From contig MCGO01000025.1 of the NCBI GenBank assembly GCA_002104985.1, positions 62,001-126,000 of the forward strand: a stretch of 64,000 nt of DNA, in the 5' to 3' direction. Origin of the DNA: Rhizoclosmatium globosum (taxonomy: Eukaryota; Chytridiomycota; Chytridiomycetes; Chytridiales; Chytriomycetaceae). The notes beneath the pieces were generated by a model. It had not been told where the DNA came from. It searched no databases and saw only the letters and a program-made list of their open reading frames with translations. The translations under genes were made by a program, and so were the position numbers. Shown here one piece after another: positions 29,701 to 41,011 of this stretch. Each line of letters starts with the position of its first letter. Within the stretch, counting starts at the first letter, position 1.

Positions 29701-32013
29701 CCGGTGTTGGAGAGAGGAGACGACGAGAGTGGTGATTGCATTGAATCGGCCGTCACTTCTGTGATTTGTTGGAAGTTAAAAATCGCCTGTTGGAAAGTAC
29801 AATTGACTTACCAAACTGATGACTATTCCAACTCCAAGTACACCTCTTCTCGCCCCCGCCGCAGCAGAACCACCCAACACAATAGGACCTCGCTTCATAA
29901 ACCCAGAATCTCGCGTCGCCACGCCCGACTCACTCGCCGACGCAACACTCTGCTCAATCCGATCCAACCTGGACCCAGACCGTAACGGGCTTGGCTTCAC
30001 AACCTTCCCTTCCCGTTTAGGACTATCCACAACCGTCGCAGCACCGTCCCCAGTTCCACGACCATCCAAAATTGGACTCACTTCAGTCCCACCCACAACA
30101 ACAGTCCCTTCTTCAACGCCAGAACTGACAGTCCGTTTCCTTGTTTCAATGGGAGACGATGAGTCATCATCTGAAGAAGAGCTCGCGCTAAGGAACTCCT
30201 GCTGTGCGTCGAAATACCGGCTGAAGCTGCGGTCTCCCTGCTGAGGGAGCTTTAAATTCGATGGAAGACGTGGGCTTGTTGGGAGTCCGTGGACGGGGGA
30301 TGTTGCGCGGGAGGATTCTGAGTCCATGGATTCCATTGTTAAGTCTTCAGCGGCGGTTACATCGACGCCAAGAATTTGTTGAGGAACGAGAGGCTTTGAT
30401 GGAGATGCTGTTTGTGAGCCTGTGAATGTTGCGCGGGGTTGGGTTGGCGTGTTTGCTGTTGGGGTGAGCGATTCGTTTGAAGATTGTTGCAGAATTGGGA
30501 TGGGTGGCGGAGGCTGTGACGGTTCTACATCCTGTAGAGGCGACGGGATTGGAACGTCTTGTACTATAGCGATTGCGCGCCGTGTCCCACTTCCTTTCTT
30601 CGAATGGTCGAGGGGCACCCTTTTTGCCAAGTGAGAGATCGCTTACGCTGGACGACATGTCAACTTTGGCTGAGTGATGGGCAGAAGTTGAGCTGATGAT
30701 GGCTGGCTTTGATGAAGTAATTGTTGTTGCAGTTGTTGCCGCGATTGTTAAGCCTGCAAGTATTTCCTTGTTTTCTGCTGAAGTTGGGAGTGCACCATCA
30801 ATTTTGAGACTGAGAGCTTTTGTTTTGAAATAGGTGAAGATATTCATTCGATGTGATGCCTAAGAGAAGTTTAACGGTTATTCAGCACAGATAATTCGGG
30901 CAGAATCAAGAAAATCAACAATCAACATCCTCTAGTTGTTAAATTTTCTCGTTTAGATACTTACAAGTCGTGAAATAGGATTGCCTGCAACTTGAAGCTC
31001 AGATAAAGAATCCAAAACACTGCACCCTTTGATTTCAAAAACGTCCAGGATATTATTTGAGGAGAGATTAAGTGAAACCAGAAGAGGAAACACAGTTGAT
31101 AGATCCCCAATCACTTCAACTGAATTTTCTGAGATACTGAGATGAGTGAGCATATGAAAGACTGGTGAGCGATCAATGAGGTTTGATTTAGAGGCAGCAG
31201 ATGAGCGAGAGGAGATGGAAGAAGCAGAGGATCGCGTGTCAGGCAGCTTTACAGAGACGGAAGTCAATTGATTCTTGTTTAGGTTGAGGAAGCGTAGGTG
31301 GGGAAGGGAGTGCAAGTGAGAGGGAAAAGAAGACAGTCTATTCCCTGAAAGATCAAGCAGGACCAAGTTTGAGAATAGTGGAGTGAGATCCGGCGAAAGG
31401 GATAAAAGGTTGTTTCGAGCCAGCGATAGGTGAGTGAATACAGTAGGATTCGAGGCAACCGCCTCCAGCATCGACATCCCCAGGTCTGAATCAATCAAAT
31501 CAAGTGCATTCGGGAGAGCCAGTGCGCTGTCTTCGAGAGCGAGATGGCTGATGATTGCTGGTTTTGCGATAGTTTTAATCGTTGAAACATTCGCGTTTCT
31601 GAGGCGAAGTTTGCGCAGCTTCGGAGCCGCGGCCGCCAAGTCCAATCAAGCCAAATTCAAGTCCAAGGCACGTCGTTTGCCTCGATTGAAAGCGCGGCAG
31701 CTTCAGCGACAACTTCGCGCGTGGTCCTGTGTCACTTTGCACCGACGCCGCGCCTCCGCCAAAGATAAGCCCAAAAAGAATGTTGATTGTGGCTGGGCCT
31801 GGGCCTGGGCTTGCGACTGCGACTGAGGCTGAGACTGGATGTGTAGGTGATGTGAAGGAGGTGGTCCCGGCTCAGCAACCCAACACACAGGGTCTCTAGT
31901 TCGTCACCACGCAGAGTTAGTGCGGATGCCATTGATACAGTCATCGAGACAGCCTCTCCGGAAGGTGGTGGTGCCGCTTGTGATGTTGTCACATTCGTCA
32001 TCGCAACAACCAA
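26763..32013 (-). CDS. Large leucine-rich-repeat protein with PH-like C-terminal region
   Basis: The exons run from MVVAMTNVTTSQ (32013). Six to eight LRRs lie at 30953-31640 (HLSLARNNLLSL, LVLLDLSGNRLSSF, LRFLNLNKNQL, LTHLSISENSVEVI, LVSLNLSSNNI, ELQVAGNPISRL). A long Ser/Pro disordered middle with KKGSGTRRAIAIVQD follows. The C-terminal half has ASYLLLTDKALYIFTPTF, LVGWIVPHKS, SVSLIATSDYIYLTQERFDV and VRVVFRDDMIWRVYGQEYFW, resembling the PH-like regions of STK11IP/nischarin-type LRR proteins. Frame joins at 30621-30625 (T5), 29239-29242 (G4) and 28896-28902 (C7) each look one base short. The first exon border is unresolved. An acidic extension at 26566-26760 may belong to it if one more base is missing. 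Confidence 0.5.
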
Positions 32014-32474
32014 TCGAGAATTCTGGAGAAATTATTGAATTAGAATCGATAGAATAATGTATAAATAATAAATGTAACATTCTACTTTGATTATTCCGAA
32101 ATTATGGCTTGAGCTCATAGTCGCAGTGACTATGATTTCGTCAACTGCCAAAAGTAGGGTTCGCGACGGCAGAGTTTGGAGGTCAAAAGGCTTCGTCTTC
32201 GCTCCACACCAAAAACTACCATATATAGTACAAACGATAAGATGCTCTTCCCCAGCATGATTGGACGTATTTTCCGACTGCCAAAACCAAGCAACTTCCT
32301 GTTCCGCTGGCAGTCATAAGGTTGACTTCAGCCTTCCACTGCAACGGACAAGGACAAATATCTCCAAATACATTTCTTTGAGAACCAAGCAGTCTATTGA
32401 CTGGTGGTTAGGACGCGTCGAGCCATCTTAGAAATCTTATACGATCGATTTTAATATTTACATAATATAAAGTC
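32014..32474. other. Divergent intergenic region
   Basis: A 460-bp spacer between the minus-strand LRR gene and the plus-strand cyclic-nucleotide-binding gene. No open frame or RNA gene is recognised. Confidence 0.4.
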
Positions 32475-34703
32475 ATGCTCATAATAAATTCCGATCTATG
32501 CTTTTGTTGCAAACAAGAACTTCTGGAAACAGAATACATGGAAGAAAGAAGCCCCCACCTCTCCGTTACAACCTTGCCAACTCTTTCCCTACGTAAAACA
32601 AATCCGTACCCTCTGCCACCCTCTAAAGCACCGGTCACAACTGGTCCGTTTGCTGCATCATTCAAGCACATCAATCCACCACACTCAACCCCGATTGAAC
32701 ATGCACTTCACGGATGGACAGGGCTACCTGAAGTTATTGACTCTAAAAAGACTCAAATAATTGGAGTTTTGACGTGTAAAGGGGGATTGCCTCCAGAACT
32801 GCCAAAACTCAAGATACCAACAAAGCCACAATCAAAACACATCTTATTCCGAACTCCTACGCCAGAAGCAGCAACACCGTCCTCCGCCCAGACTAAAAAG
32901 CGTCCGCAAAATAGAGAGCATGCCCGTGTTGAACTGTTGAAACGAGCATACGAGTTTGGATCAAACAAAACACCCCATCCCACTAGCCACCATTGGACGG
33001 AGGCAGGAGCTCTGAAAGGAACATGGACATCCGGTGATGGTTGGAAACTCGTTAAGGAAGAACTAAAAGCTGCACGAAACGTAATGTCAACTCCTCCCGA
33101 ATTACAATCCCTTGGAATCCCTTCAAAACTCTTGGAATCCAACCACGAAAAGGAACTTTATCCATTACCACACGCTTCATCTTCCGTCGCATTTAAAGCC
33201 GTTATTCAATCCTTAACGCGTGGACGTCGAGGAACGAAACAGGATACCCCAAAGCAGCTCCACTCCACCACAAGTCTTACTCACACTATTTCAGAAGACT
33301 TAAAAGCCAACGAGACTTATGGTCGCGACATCCCCGTTTTCGTTGGAAACTTGCAATTCATCTTGTTCTCCAACACCTTTCCAACCGCAAAAATCATCTA
33401 TATCCGAGTCACCATCACACATCAAACGGGAAAATTAGGTCAAATATTCAATACTTTGATCGTATGGCGCAGTTTTTGGATGCCCCGCTTGCGTTCAATG
33501 TGTATCCTCCCAAAGAGTGCACACGGCGATTGAAAGCACAAGGACACAATGATGTCGATATCATCAACCGTGAAAAGGAAGCTTTCATGTGGGCGATGCA
33601 GATAAAAGCATTGATTGATAAAAGAGGCGAGCATGGTACATTCAAGACCTTTCGAGACGTGAGTCAACTGGATTTTTTGATGCGAGAAGTACCTTGGTTT
33701 GCTCAATTGAATGAGGTAATGTTATGCCTTCTGTTCTTGAAGAAATTGAGACAATAGTTTGTCAGGATGTTCGCCATGGACTCTGCGATCATATACAAGT
33801 CCACGTTGTACCGCGAAATAAGACGCTGGTTCGAGAGACACATCGACATTCACGATGGTACATTCTTCTCACTGGATCAGTCAACAAGATAAACCATCCC
33901 CCGTCAAAAGTCCTCCAACTATCCTCACAGCGTTCACAACAAACTGTACAAACAATATACATAAATCCAACAAGCACATCACTCCCACACGAAACCGCAG
34001 ATCTCGATCAAGAACAACAAAAAACTCTACCCTCCATAACACTTTACCAAAGCGTAACAAAACACTGTCCTCATGTAACAAGCAGCCACACAATCTCCCA
34101 CTCAATACCCACCTCACAACCACACCCATAACAGAATCAGGCACATCACTCACCCCCTTCCAAAACCTTCTTGATCCACTCGCATATACCCAACAATACC
34201 CATGCACTCTTAAAACAGCAACAACAAGCATATTCCTCTCAATATCGCGATCCAAATTTATCCAAATCGTTCAAGACGCATCGTCATCCCCGGATTTGAT
34301 GCAAAGACCTCTCCTCCGTGTCGCAAAGCTTCTTTCGAAAACCTCTGGGTTTCAAGATTACAGCGAGCAGCGCGATTGGGTTATGGAAGCTGCGCGGAAG
34401 GGCGTTTCATAAAGTGGAAAGTATGTCGTTGTTTCCAGATACGTGTATGAAAGGAGCGGAGTGGGTTGTCGTGAAGGGGGTGCCGTAGTGCAGGTTGTAG
34501 CTGAAGCGAAATCTGCGAATCGTGTTGTGAAATGTGGAGGTATATCGGTGACGAAACCAACCAAAAGAATCGTAAAGGAAATTGAACTCAAAAAAATGAT
34601 GTGGTATGGAACCGGGACGAATTGGGAGTTGGAGGATTGCAAGTACAATCGAGAACAAGAAACCCTCTTCCTTCGTCTAGCTGCCGGAAGTATGGCTGCT
34701 TAG
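32475..34703 (+). CDS. Cyclic-nucleotide-binding-domain protein (CNBD-like)
   Basis: The first exon encodes a basic, Pro-rich N-terminus (to about 33480). Then come KRGEHGTFKTFRDVSQLDFL, HSRWYILLTGSVNKI, a Pro/Thr-rich insertion, and YPCTLKTATTSIFLSISRSK with FIQIV. The last three match the core strands of a cyclic-nucleotide-binding domain (a ...YxILxGxV strand, then an RTATxxxxExxxFLxIxRxxFxxIV end), although the phosphate-binding cassette in between is diverged or interrupted by the insertion. A basic C-terminal exon (34443-34703) ends AAGSMAA. Several short introns separate these parts and not all borders could be fixed. Binding of cAMP/cGMP is not assured, and it could be a scaffold-type CNBD protein as found in ciliated cells. 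Confidence 0.45.
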
Positions 34704-34854
34704 CTTTCTTTTATCATCAATAAACGAGGATTAATAATACGATCCTTATCCGGTTTTTGAGATGAAAAGACCCAAAGAAAAATTTCTTCAGGAATTGTCA
34801 GTCCCGTCTCAGTCTTGCTGGGAAGAAGGGACGATCGTTTGCTCAAAAAGAAAC

Positions 34855-37800
34855 ATGATCAAATCAAGGGACATCCGTCGCGTCATAGGCGCGATCATAT
34901 TCTCTCTGTTCCTTCAATCCGCAAGTGCCCAAACAACCTGTTCTTGGACCACCCCGCCACCCTCTTCTGTGAATGAAAAAACACAACAAATCAATGGTCT
35001 TTCGATCTCTTGTCCAGGTGGAGCTACCTCCACCGCGATCTTGACCAGCAGTGTGGATTCCACGCTGTCCCTCTCTATCCAACTTGTCAATGGTGCAGGA
35101 ACTTTTCCAGCCTTTACCCTCACAAAAGGAGCTACTCAAGCAGGAGGAACTCAGACGCTCGCTGTATCCATCAACGGCGCGTCAGTTTTGACGGGTAAAA
35201 CATACGTGATCCCTCAAACTGTGGACATAGGATTTTTGGCCAACTTTGACGTGCCCTCCGGTTGGATGGATTATTCTTTGCCGCCTATAGTTTTTACAAG
35301 CGTTTTGAACGAAGAACGATCTTTGTTGCCGAATACAGTGGTCAACCTTAATGCAAAACCGTCCAATTGCTCAGTCACTGTTTCCGCAGCAAGTGCTTTT
35401 TCATTTTTATCATCTCCTACTATTGTGGCAATTATGGGCCCAGATTGTAGTGGTTGTGCAATGGTTGATGCACCGGTAAGGTCTTTGATCGTTTATTGAG
35501 AAAATCGTTGACACTTTCATACGGTTAGATGGCTGCTGCTTTTGACGTACCTGTTATCAGCGGCACAAACGGTAATCCAGCACTATCAGACAAGTCTGTC
35601 TACAAGATGTACATGCGAACTCTGGCAAACAATGACGCCGAGGATTCTTTCCTCTTGTCAATTATACAATACTACGGATGGAAATATGTCAACTTGGTTA
35701 CTTTTGACTATCTTCCATATGGAGACCATATGTATGCAGCTCTTAGTGAACTTAATGTGACTGTTTCTGTCAACTTGGTTCTCCAATCTGGAAAAACAAC
35801 ATACACCACGGAGTTCCAACAATTAACAAAATCCAAAGTGTCTATTATTTTGACGAACGTGTACAACAACGTTAATCTGGATTCTGATGCAATGTTTCGC
35901 ACAGCCGTAGCACTTAACATGTTTGATTATCCGTTTGTGTGGCTGTGAGTTTACTTTCTATAGTAATTGTATGTAAATTATTAATTGAATGGCTCAGATT
36001 CGGAAATCCTTCCGGTGATGACTTTACATCGACAACAATTGTCCCCGATTCGAAAAAGACGGGCCACTTCTACTTCAGACGATCTCCAACAATTACAAAT
36101 GCTGCTTGGAGACAGAAAGTGTGTGATCGTTTGAATAATGACACGTGGATGACTACGAATGGATGGGGTGGCCCATACTTACAACGCACCAAGGGGCTCA
36201 CAGTCCCAACCATGACCGACTATGGATTATGGAACATGAACGCAGTCCTCACCATTTTCTATGCGTTACAATCGCTTATTTACACCCAAAAAATTGATTT
36301 TGATGGGCAGTTGCTCTACACCACAATGAGAGCCTTGAACTTCACAGGTGTCCAAGGACCAATGGCATTTGACTCAAATGGAGACGCATATAATGTTCCA
36401 GCTGAAGGACTCGCGTGGATCCCTGGACAAAAATTCCAGCCTGTGGGAACTATTTTGCCTGTTATTGGTTCCCAGTTCTTGAAGTTTACACCGAATACTG
36501 CCTTCAGCTGGGCCAGTGGAAACACAACTCAACCAAACGGTGTGATTTGTGATCACAATTGTGGACAAGGAAGCTGTTCACAACCAGGAACGTGTATTTG
36601 TAAAACTGGGTGGGTCCAAGATAAGACACTCTTCTTGGCGGGTGGTTCAGACTGTACCATTGCACTTTGTTCTGCGTGTGTAAACGGTCAATGTGTTGCA
36701 CCAAATGTTTGTCAATGTAATCCACATGGATTGGAAGCGACTGTAGTATCCTCTCACTTCCACTTCAACAAACAAGCTTCAATGACGAAACCCAAGCGGG
36801 CTCGAAAGCACTTGCGGTGATCAATCTCATTGTCTTGTGCTCACTGTCCTTTCCGCAATCTTCCTTGCCATCAACAGAAACAACAAGCTCTACAGAAGTC
36901 TTGATATTTCATTCACGCTATTCAACTCTTTGGTGTCATTATGGCCACATTGGTCTTATTTTCTCAACAGCGGGACCGACCGACGCCAACTGTACTCTCC
37001 GGTTGTTCCTCTTCATTGGAGGAATGATGCTCCAAATGACTGCCTTGCTTCTCAAGACCTACCGTTTCTACACAATCTTTGACAGCACCAACCCCGCGCG
37101 AAAGGAAACCTCCAATTCTGGAACTCTCTGTTGTAATTATCGGTTTTGTTTTGTTCTCCATAATCTTTTGTATTATTTGGGCAGTTGTGGACACACCTTC
37201 CTACACTATCCTCAAAAACGTTGACGGAATCAACTTTTATGGCGTCTGTAAAAGTCTCAGTAACGGAGGCGGTTATGCTGCCGTCGTTATCCTTGGTCTC
37301 TTGTTTGCCTTCATCCTTGGTGTCATGATTCTCCTCTCTGCACTCTCTCAAAACATTCCAAAAGAGTACGGAGACAACAAGCTTATTATGCGGTACGCAA
37401 TCTGCACCGCCGCCGCGTGCTTGGCAATGGTTGTTGTTCAATACCAAAATTTCAACGAAGTGTACAAGACAATCGTTGTAAACGCGTTCGGAATCTTGAG
37501 TTTACAAGCTGGACACCTGATTTTGGTCGTTCCTCGATACTTGAAGGCCGTCAAGAAGCAGTACCACGGATCAACACAAAACACTTCCACCCAGAACGAC
37601 AGTACAAACGGTGGAGAGTCTTCTGGATACAGTCCAGTAGCTAAGATGGCCGATATGTTCATCTTCCAAGCTTGTCATATGAAGCCTGGTTTGTTGTCGC
37701 GTTGGGTCAAGAAAATGGGGATGTACGATCGCAGAAACAATATTCTTATGGTTCAAGCGGCAGCGTCCGAAACACAGCCGCACACTCCAATGGAAGCCTT

Positions 37801-38059
37801 CTTACTTAACTGTGTACACTCTAAGATAAACGACGTTGAATTGGCTGCCGGAGCTGTCCAGGGTACATTTACCCTGGAATGTGGAAAGTGAGTCTGAAGT
37901 CACTTTGTATTCCTTTTAACCTCAACATCATTTAGTGTTGTTCATCAGTTCCAATTTTCTGGTTCAGAAAAAGACGAAAAGGCCATTCAAGACTTCGGTG
38001 GACTTCTCAAGTCTCTCAAAAACACTACATTTGCCACGTCTTCAATGAAGGCAGCTTAA
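34855..38059 (+). CDS. Class C GPCR-like receptor with ANF-type ectodomain and EGF-like modules
   Basis: I start at the ATG at 34855 because a signal peptide follows (VIGAIIFSLFLQSASAQ). The ectodomain is a type I periplasmic-binding (ANF receptor) fold: VAIMGPDCSG, DVPVISGTNGNPALSD, YMRTLANNDAEDSF, QYYGWKYVNLV. Two EGF/tenascin-like modules follow (CDHNCGQGSCSQPGTCICK, CVNGQCVAPNVCQCNP). Seven helices follow: LAVINLIVLCSL, FGVIMATLVLF, CTLRLFLFIGGMMLQMTALL, SVVIIGFVLFSIIFCIIWAV, AAVVILGLLFAFILGVMILL, YAICTAAACLAMVVV and VNAFGILSLQAGHLILVV. The TM3 Cys and an ECL2 Cys (GVCKSL) fit class C. About five single-base frame steps fall between 36720 and 37090. The last intron has acceptor TTTAG before NVVHQFQFSG. 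Confidence 0.68.
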
Positions 38060-38142
38060 TTTTTATTATAATACCTACCCTTTCCTCTTTACTCATAGTC
38101 TTTTCAATGTTTAAGGAAGATTTTTTTTTAAAACAACCAAAT

Positions 38143-39825
38143 TTACAACACGGTAACATGACGAAAGGAAAGACCTCGAAAAACCAACGCGTCTCTGGAA
38201 GTATCCAACGCCAGAGTTTTTTCACGACGCGTCGTTGCATCCCCTTTGTTGAAAACAAAACCAGCCCCTTCATCATCATCGTCATCATCTGCAACAACAA
38301 CCTGACCTGCACGCTTTCGTTTGACACCCGCTTTTCCCTTTGTAGCAGCAGCTTTAGTGTCCTTGCCAGTATTTGAAGTTTTGGCCCCGCGAGTTCTCTT
38401 TGAAGTTGGTTCTTCCTCCATTTCCTCGTCATCCTCATCACCTTCCTCATCAGTTCCATCCTCCTCCTCATCATCCTCATCACTTTCACGCGCGCTACTA
38501 CTGCTGGCTTTCGTGAGCTTAGCCACAACCGGTTTACTTGTCTCCACTTTTTTGAAGTAGTTTCCAATGTTTCCATTCTGCATCTTGTCCGCGGGTTCGT
38601 CATCTGGCCTGGAGTGCATTATTAAATATGTGAGAGCTATACTGAGTAATAGATACCATGTCACTGGAGCACAAGACGTTTCGCACAGTTTCGCGGCAGT
38701 TGACCACGAAAAGCGGATCATGTCCGGGAATCCGAAGATAGGATCCAAATTCTGTCTCAACCATTTCTTCGTATTCGGGTCTGGTGAGATAACGCTTAGT
38801 AGTTGTTGATCGAAGTTTCTATGGACATACCTCCAGGATAACCTGATCCAAACACTCGCGAGAACGGCTTCTCAGGAATTCCAGGTTCAGAAAAGACCCA
38901 GTTCTTGACCACGCAGTCACGAATAACCTTCATTGAATGTTAATTGCAATTTGTGAAAATGAGAAAGTCCGATACCTTGGCAAAAATACTCGCAGCACTG
39001 ACGATAGGAAACTTTGAGTCAGCTTTCGTTGTAACAGTGATATTTATCCCCGGAAATTCCTTCTCCAAGACGGCTTGATATGGTTTCTCCTTTCCAACAG
39101 TGTCGACATAGATTTCAGTCACATTCACGCCTTGATTCAAAGTTTCACGAATAAGAGCAATCGTAGTGTCGTATGCTTGTTGGTTGAGGTTATACTTGGT
39201 TCTGCATTTAAAGTTAAGTGCTTTGTAGTTTCAGTTGTTTTGTAGCACCTTCGCAGCATCCCCTCAGAAATATCACGCGGAGAGATTGACGTAACAGCAA
39301 ACCCAATCCAATCTTTATACTCTGTTGTCATCATTTTTGTAAAGAGTTTGTCGCGGTCGTCCTCTGTGAGTTTCTTAGAGTCTGTTTGAGAAGGGAAGAG
39401 TTAGGTGGATGTTGTCTCATTCGCAATACCGCACCATCGACACCAATCGCCTTAATTTGAGACTTCTTGCTCACAGGCGCGTAGGCACATGCGTAGACCA
39501 TCGGACCGAGGACAGGACCGCGACCAGCTTCGTCGACGCCGAGGATGAAGGGCGGCTTGCTTCCATCAGGCTCAACCAGGGTCTCTTTGAGGGGCATTCC
39601 AACTTTGATTGAGTGGTGGGACCAGGTCTTGCCCGGGTCGGCTTTAGGGTCTTTAGGGTCATTAGCGAGGGATTGGGTGTTTTGTGGTGAGGCAGTGGCA
39701 GTGGCAGTGGCAGTTAAGTGGGTAGACGAGTAATCAGGCACGGCAAAGGGAAGCAGCGGTGCAACAAGGGCCAGCACTGTGTCGCTGTTGGTTGTTGCCG
39801 TTGATGTGTCCGATTCTTGATTCAT
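38143..39825 (-). CDS. RNASEH2A: Ribonuclease H2 subunit A, with acidic C-terminal extension
   Basis: The catalytic subunit of RNase H2, which cleaves RNA of RNA/DNA hybrids and removes single ribonucleotides from DNA. Start [10 protein letters not shown] at 39825. The core is intact: [57 protein letters not shown] and [16 protein letters not shown], then [15 protein letters not shown] join six exons with GT-AG borders (for example GATG|GTGCGG to AACAG|ACTC). After the usual end the protein continues for about 150 residues: [13 protein letters not shown], an acidic run of Asp/Glu, and basic KRTRG / KRKRAG patches that may be nuclear signals. It shares a 28-bp start-to-start gap with the NmrA gene. 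Confidence 0.92.
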
Positions 39826-39853
39826 TTTCTTTGAAACAAACAAATCAAAAAGG
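39826..39853. promoter_or_regulatory. Very short bidirectional start-to-start region
   Basis: Only 28 bp lie between the start codon of RNASEH2A (minus) and that of the NmrA-like gene (plus). The transcripts must overlap at their 5' ends, initiate inside the opposite coding sequence, or start almost at the ATG. No TATA box is apparent. Confidence 0.5.
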
Positions 39854-40770
39854 ATGCACATCGCCCTCGCCCCAGCCACGTCGCGATCCGCCGTCGCCGC
39901 AATTCCACTGCTGACTAATCACTCTCTGCGCCTGGTCACGCGCCGCCCGGGCTTGGAATCAGCCGGTGCTCACGTGGTCGTGCCAAATGCTGATGCCGCA
40001 AATCCCGCATCGCTCGCTGATGCCTTCACTGCCTGCGATGCTGCCTTGATTGTTACTACTCACGATCCACAGGCAGGAATTGCCGATGATGCTGAGGTTT
40101 GTTGTGCAGAGTGCATTATGGAGTATTTCAAATCAAGAATGAACTCGTATCCCACCAGAAAACAATCAACCTCATCAACGCTGCAGCGAAACAAGGTGTC
40201 AAACACATTGTCCTTGTCGCTTCGTGGACTGTCAACGAACCTGTCCGTTTGAGCAAACTGGCCTCTCGCTTTGTCGGTCCTGAAGAAGCTCTGAAAGCTT
40301 CAGGTGCAAAATGGACGGTTCTGCGCGGAGGCTTCTTCACCCAGAACCTGTTGTTTCAGGCGAACAACATCAAGAATGGTGTTCCAATCTCTGTCTCAAC
40401 TGCATATTACTCTCCCGTGGATGTTGACAATATTGGTCATTGTGCTGCCAAAGTTTTGAACGACGGACCGGAAAAGCATCATGCGAAGATTTACGAAATG
40501 ACAGGCCCAGAGGTTTTGAGCATGGAGGATATGGTCAAAATCATGGGTCAAGTTGCCGGAAAGACTGTGACCGTCAATGTGATTCCAGCAGAATCCGTAC
40601 AAGGCCCTGACTACATGAAGCAACTGGCTCTTTACGCTCAAGAGTCCTTCCAAGTAGACAAAAAGGCTTGCTCTTGTCCATTCACTCAAGATGTTGGGAA
40701 CCTGATCGGAGATGCGAACTGGACCCGTTTCAAAAGTTGGGCTGAGAAAAATAAGGCTGCGTGGGCCTAA
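39854..40770 (+). CDS. NmrA-like NAD(P)-binding family protein
   Basis: Two exons, 39854-40096 and 40138-40770, joining DAE to NELVSHQKT. The fold is an atypical short-chain dehydrogenase (NmrA/HSCARG-like): [20 protein letters not shown] at the nucleotide-binding N-terminus, [58 protein letters not shown] and [17 protein letters not shown]. The family includes redox sensors and quinone reductases. The usual GxxGxxG is not present in canonical form (APATSRS), so cofactor use is uncertain. The C-terminus ends ...[13 protein letters not shown]. It is divergent from RNASEH2A with almost no intergenic DNA. Confidence 0.82.
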
Positions 40771-41011
40771 TTATGCCTATATGTCTTGGGATAATACTGA
40801 ATAAAAGCGTGGCACCCAATTACAGGAAGGAAAACTCGCGTGGATGGGGCATGCGTTTGATTCTATTTCCACCAATGTCCCAAAACAATGGGATTCTCAA
40901 GAACAAAGGCCTGACAATGAATCCCTTTGTTGTCATGGCCCACCATTCTTCACAAAGTAGTTCTAACTCACTCGGAGACCTAAACTCAAGTTCCGCGTCT
41001 CTTTCGATTTG

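Noticed and set aside
36720..37090. Programmed frameshifting or a cluster of micro-introns in the class C receptor
   Set aside because: Steps occur at different short runs, without slippery-site or GT-AG structure, and similar breaks occur in unrelated genes. Sequence error explains them more simply.
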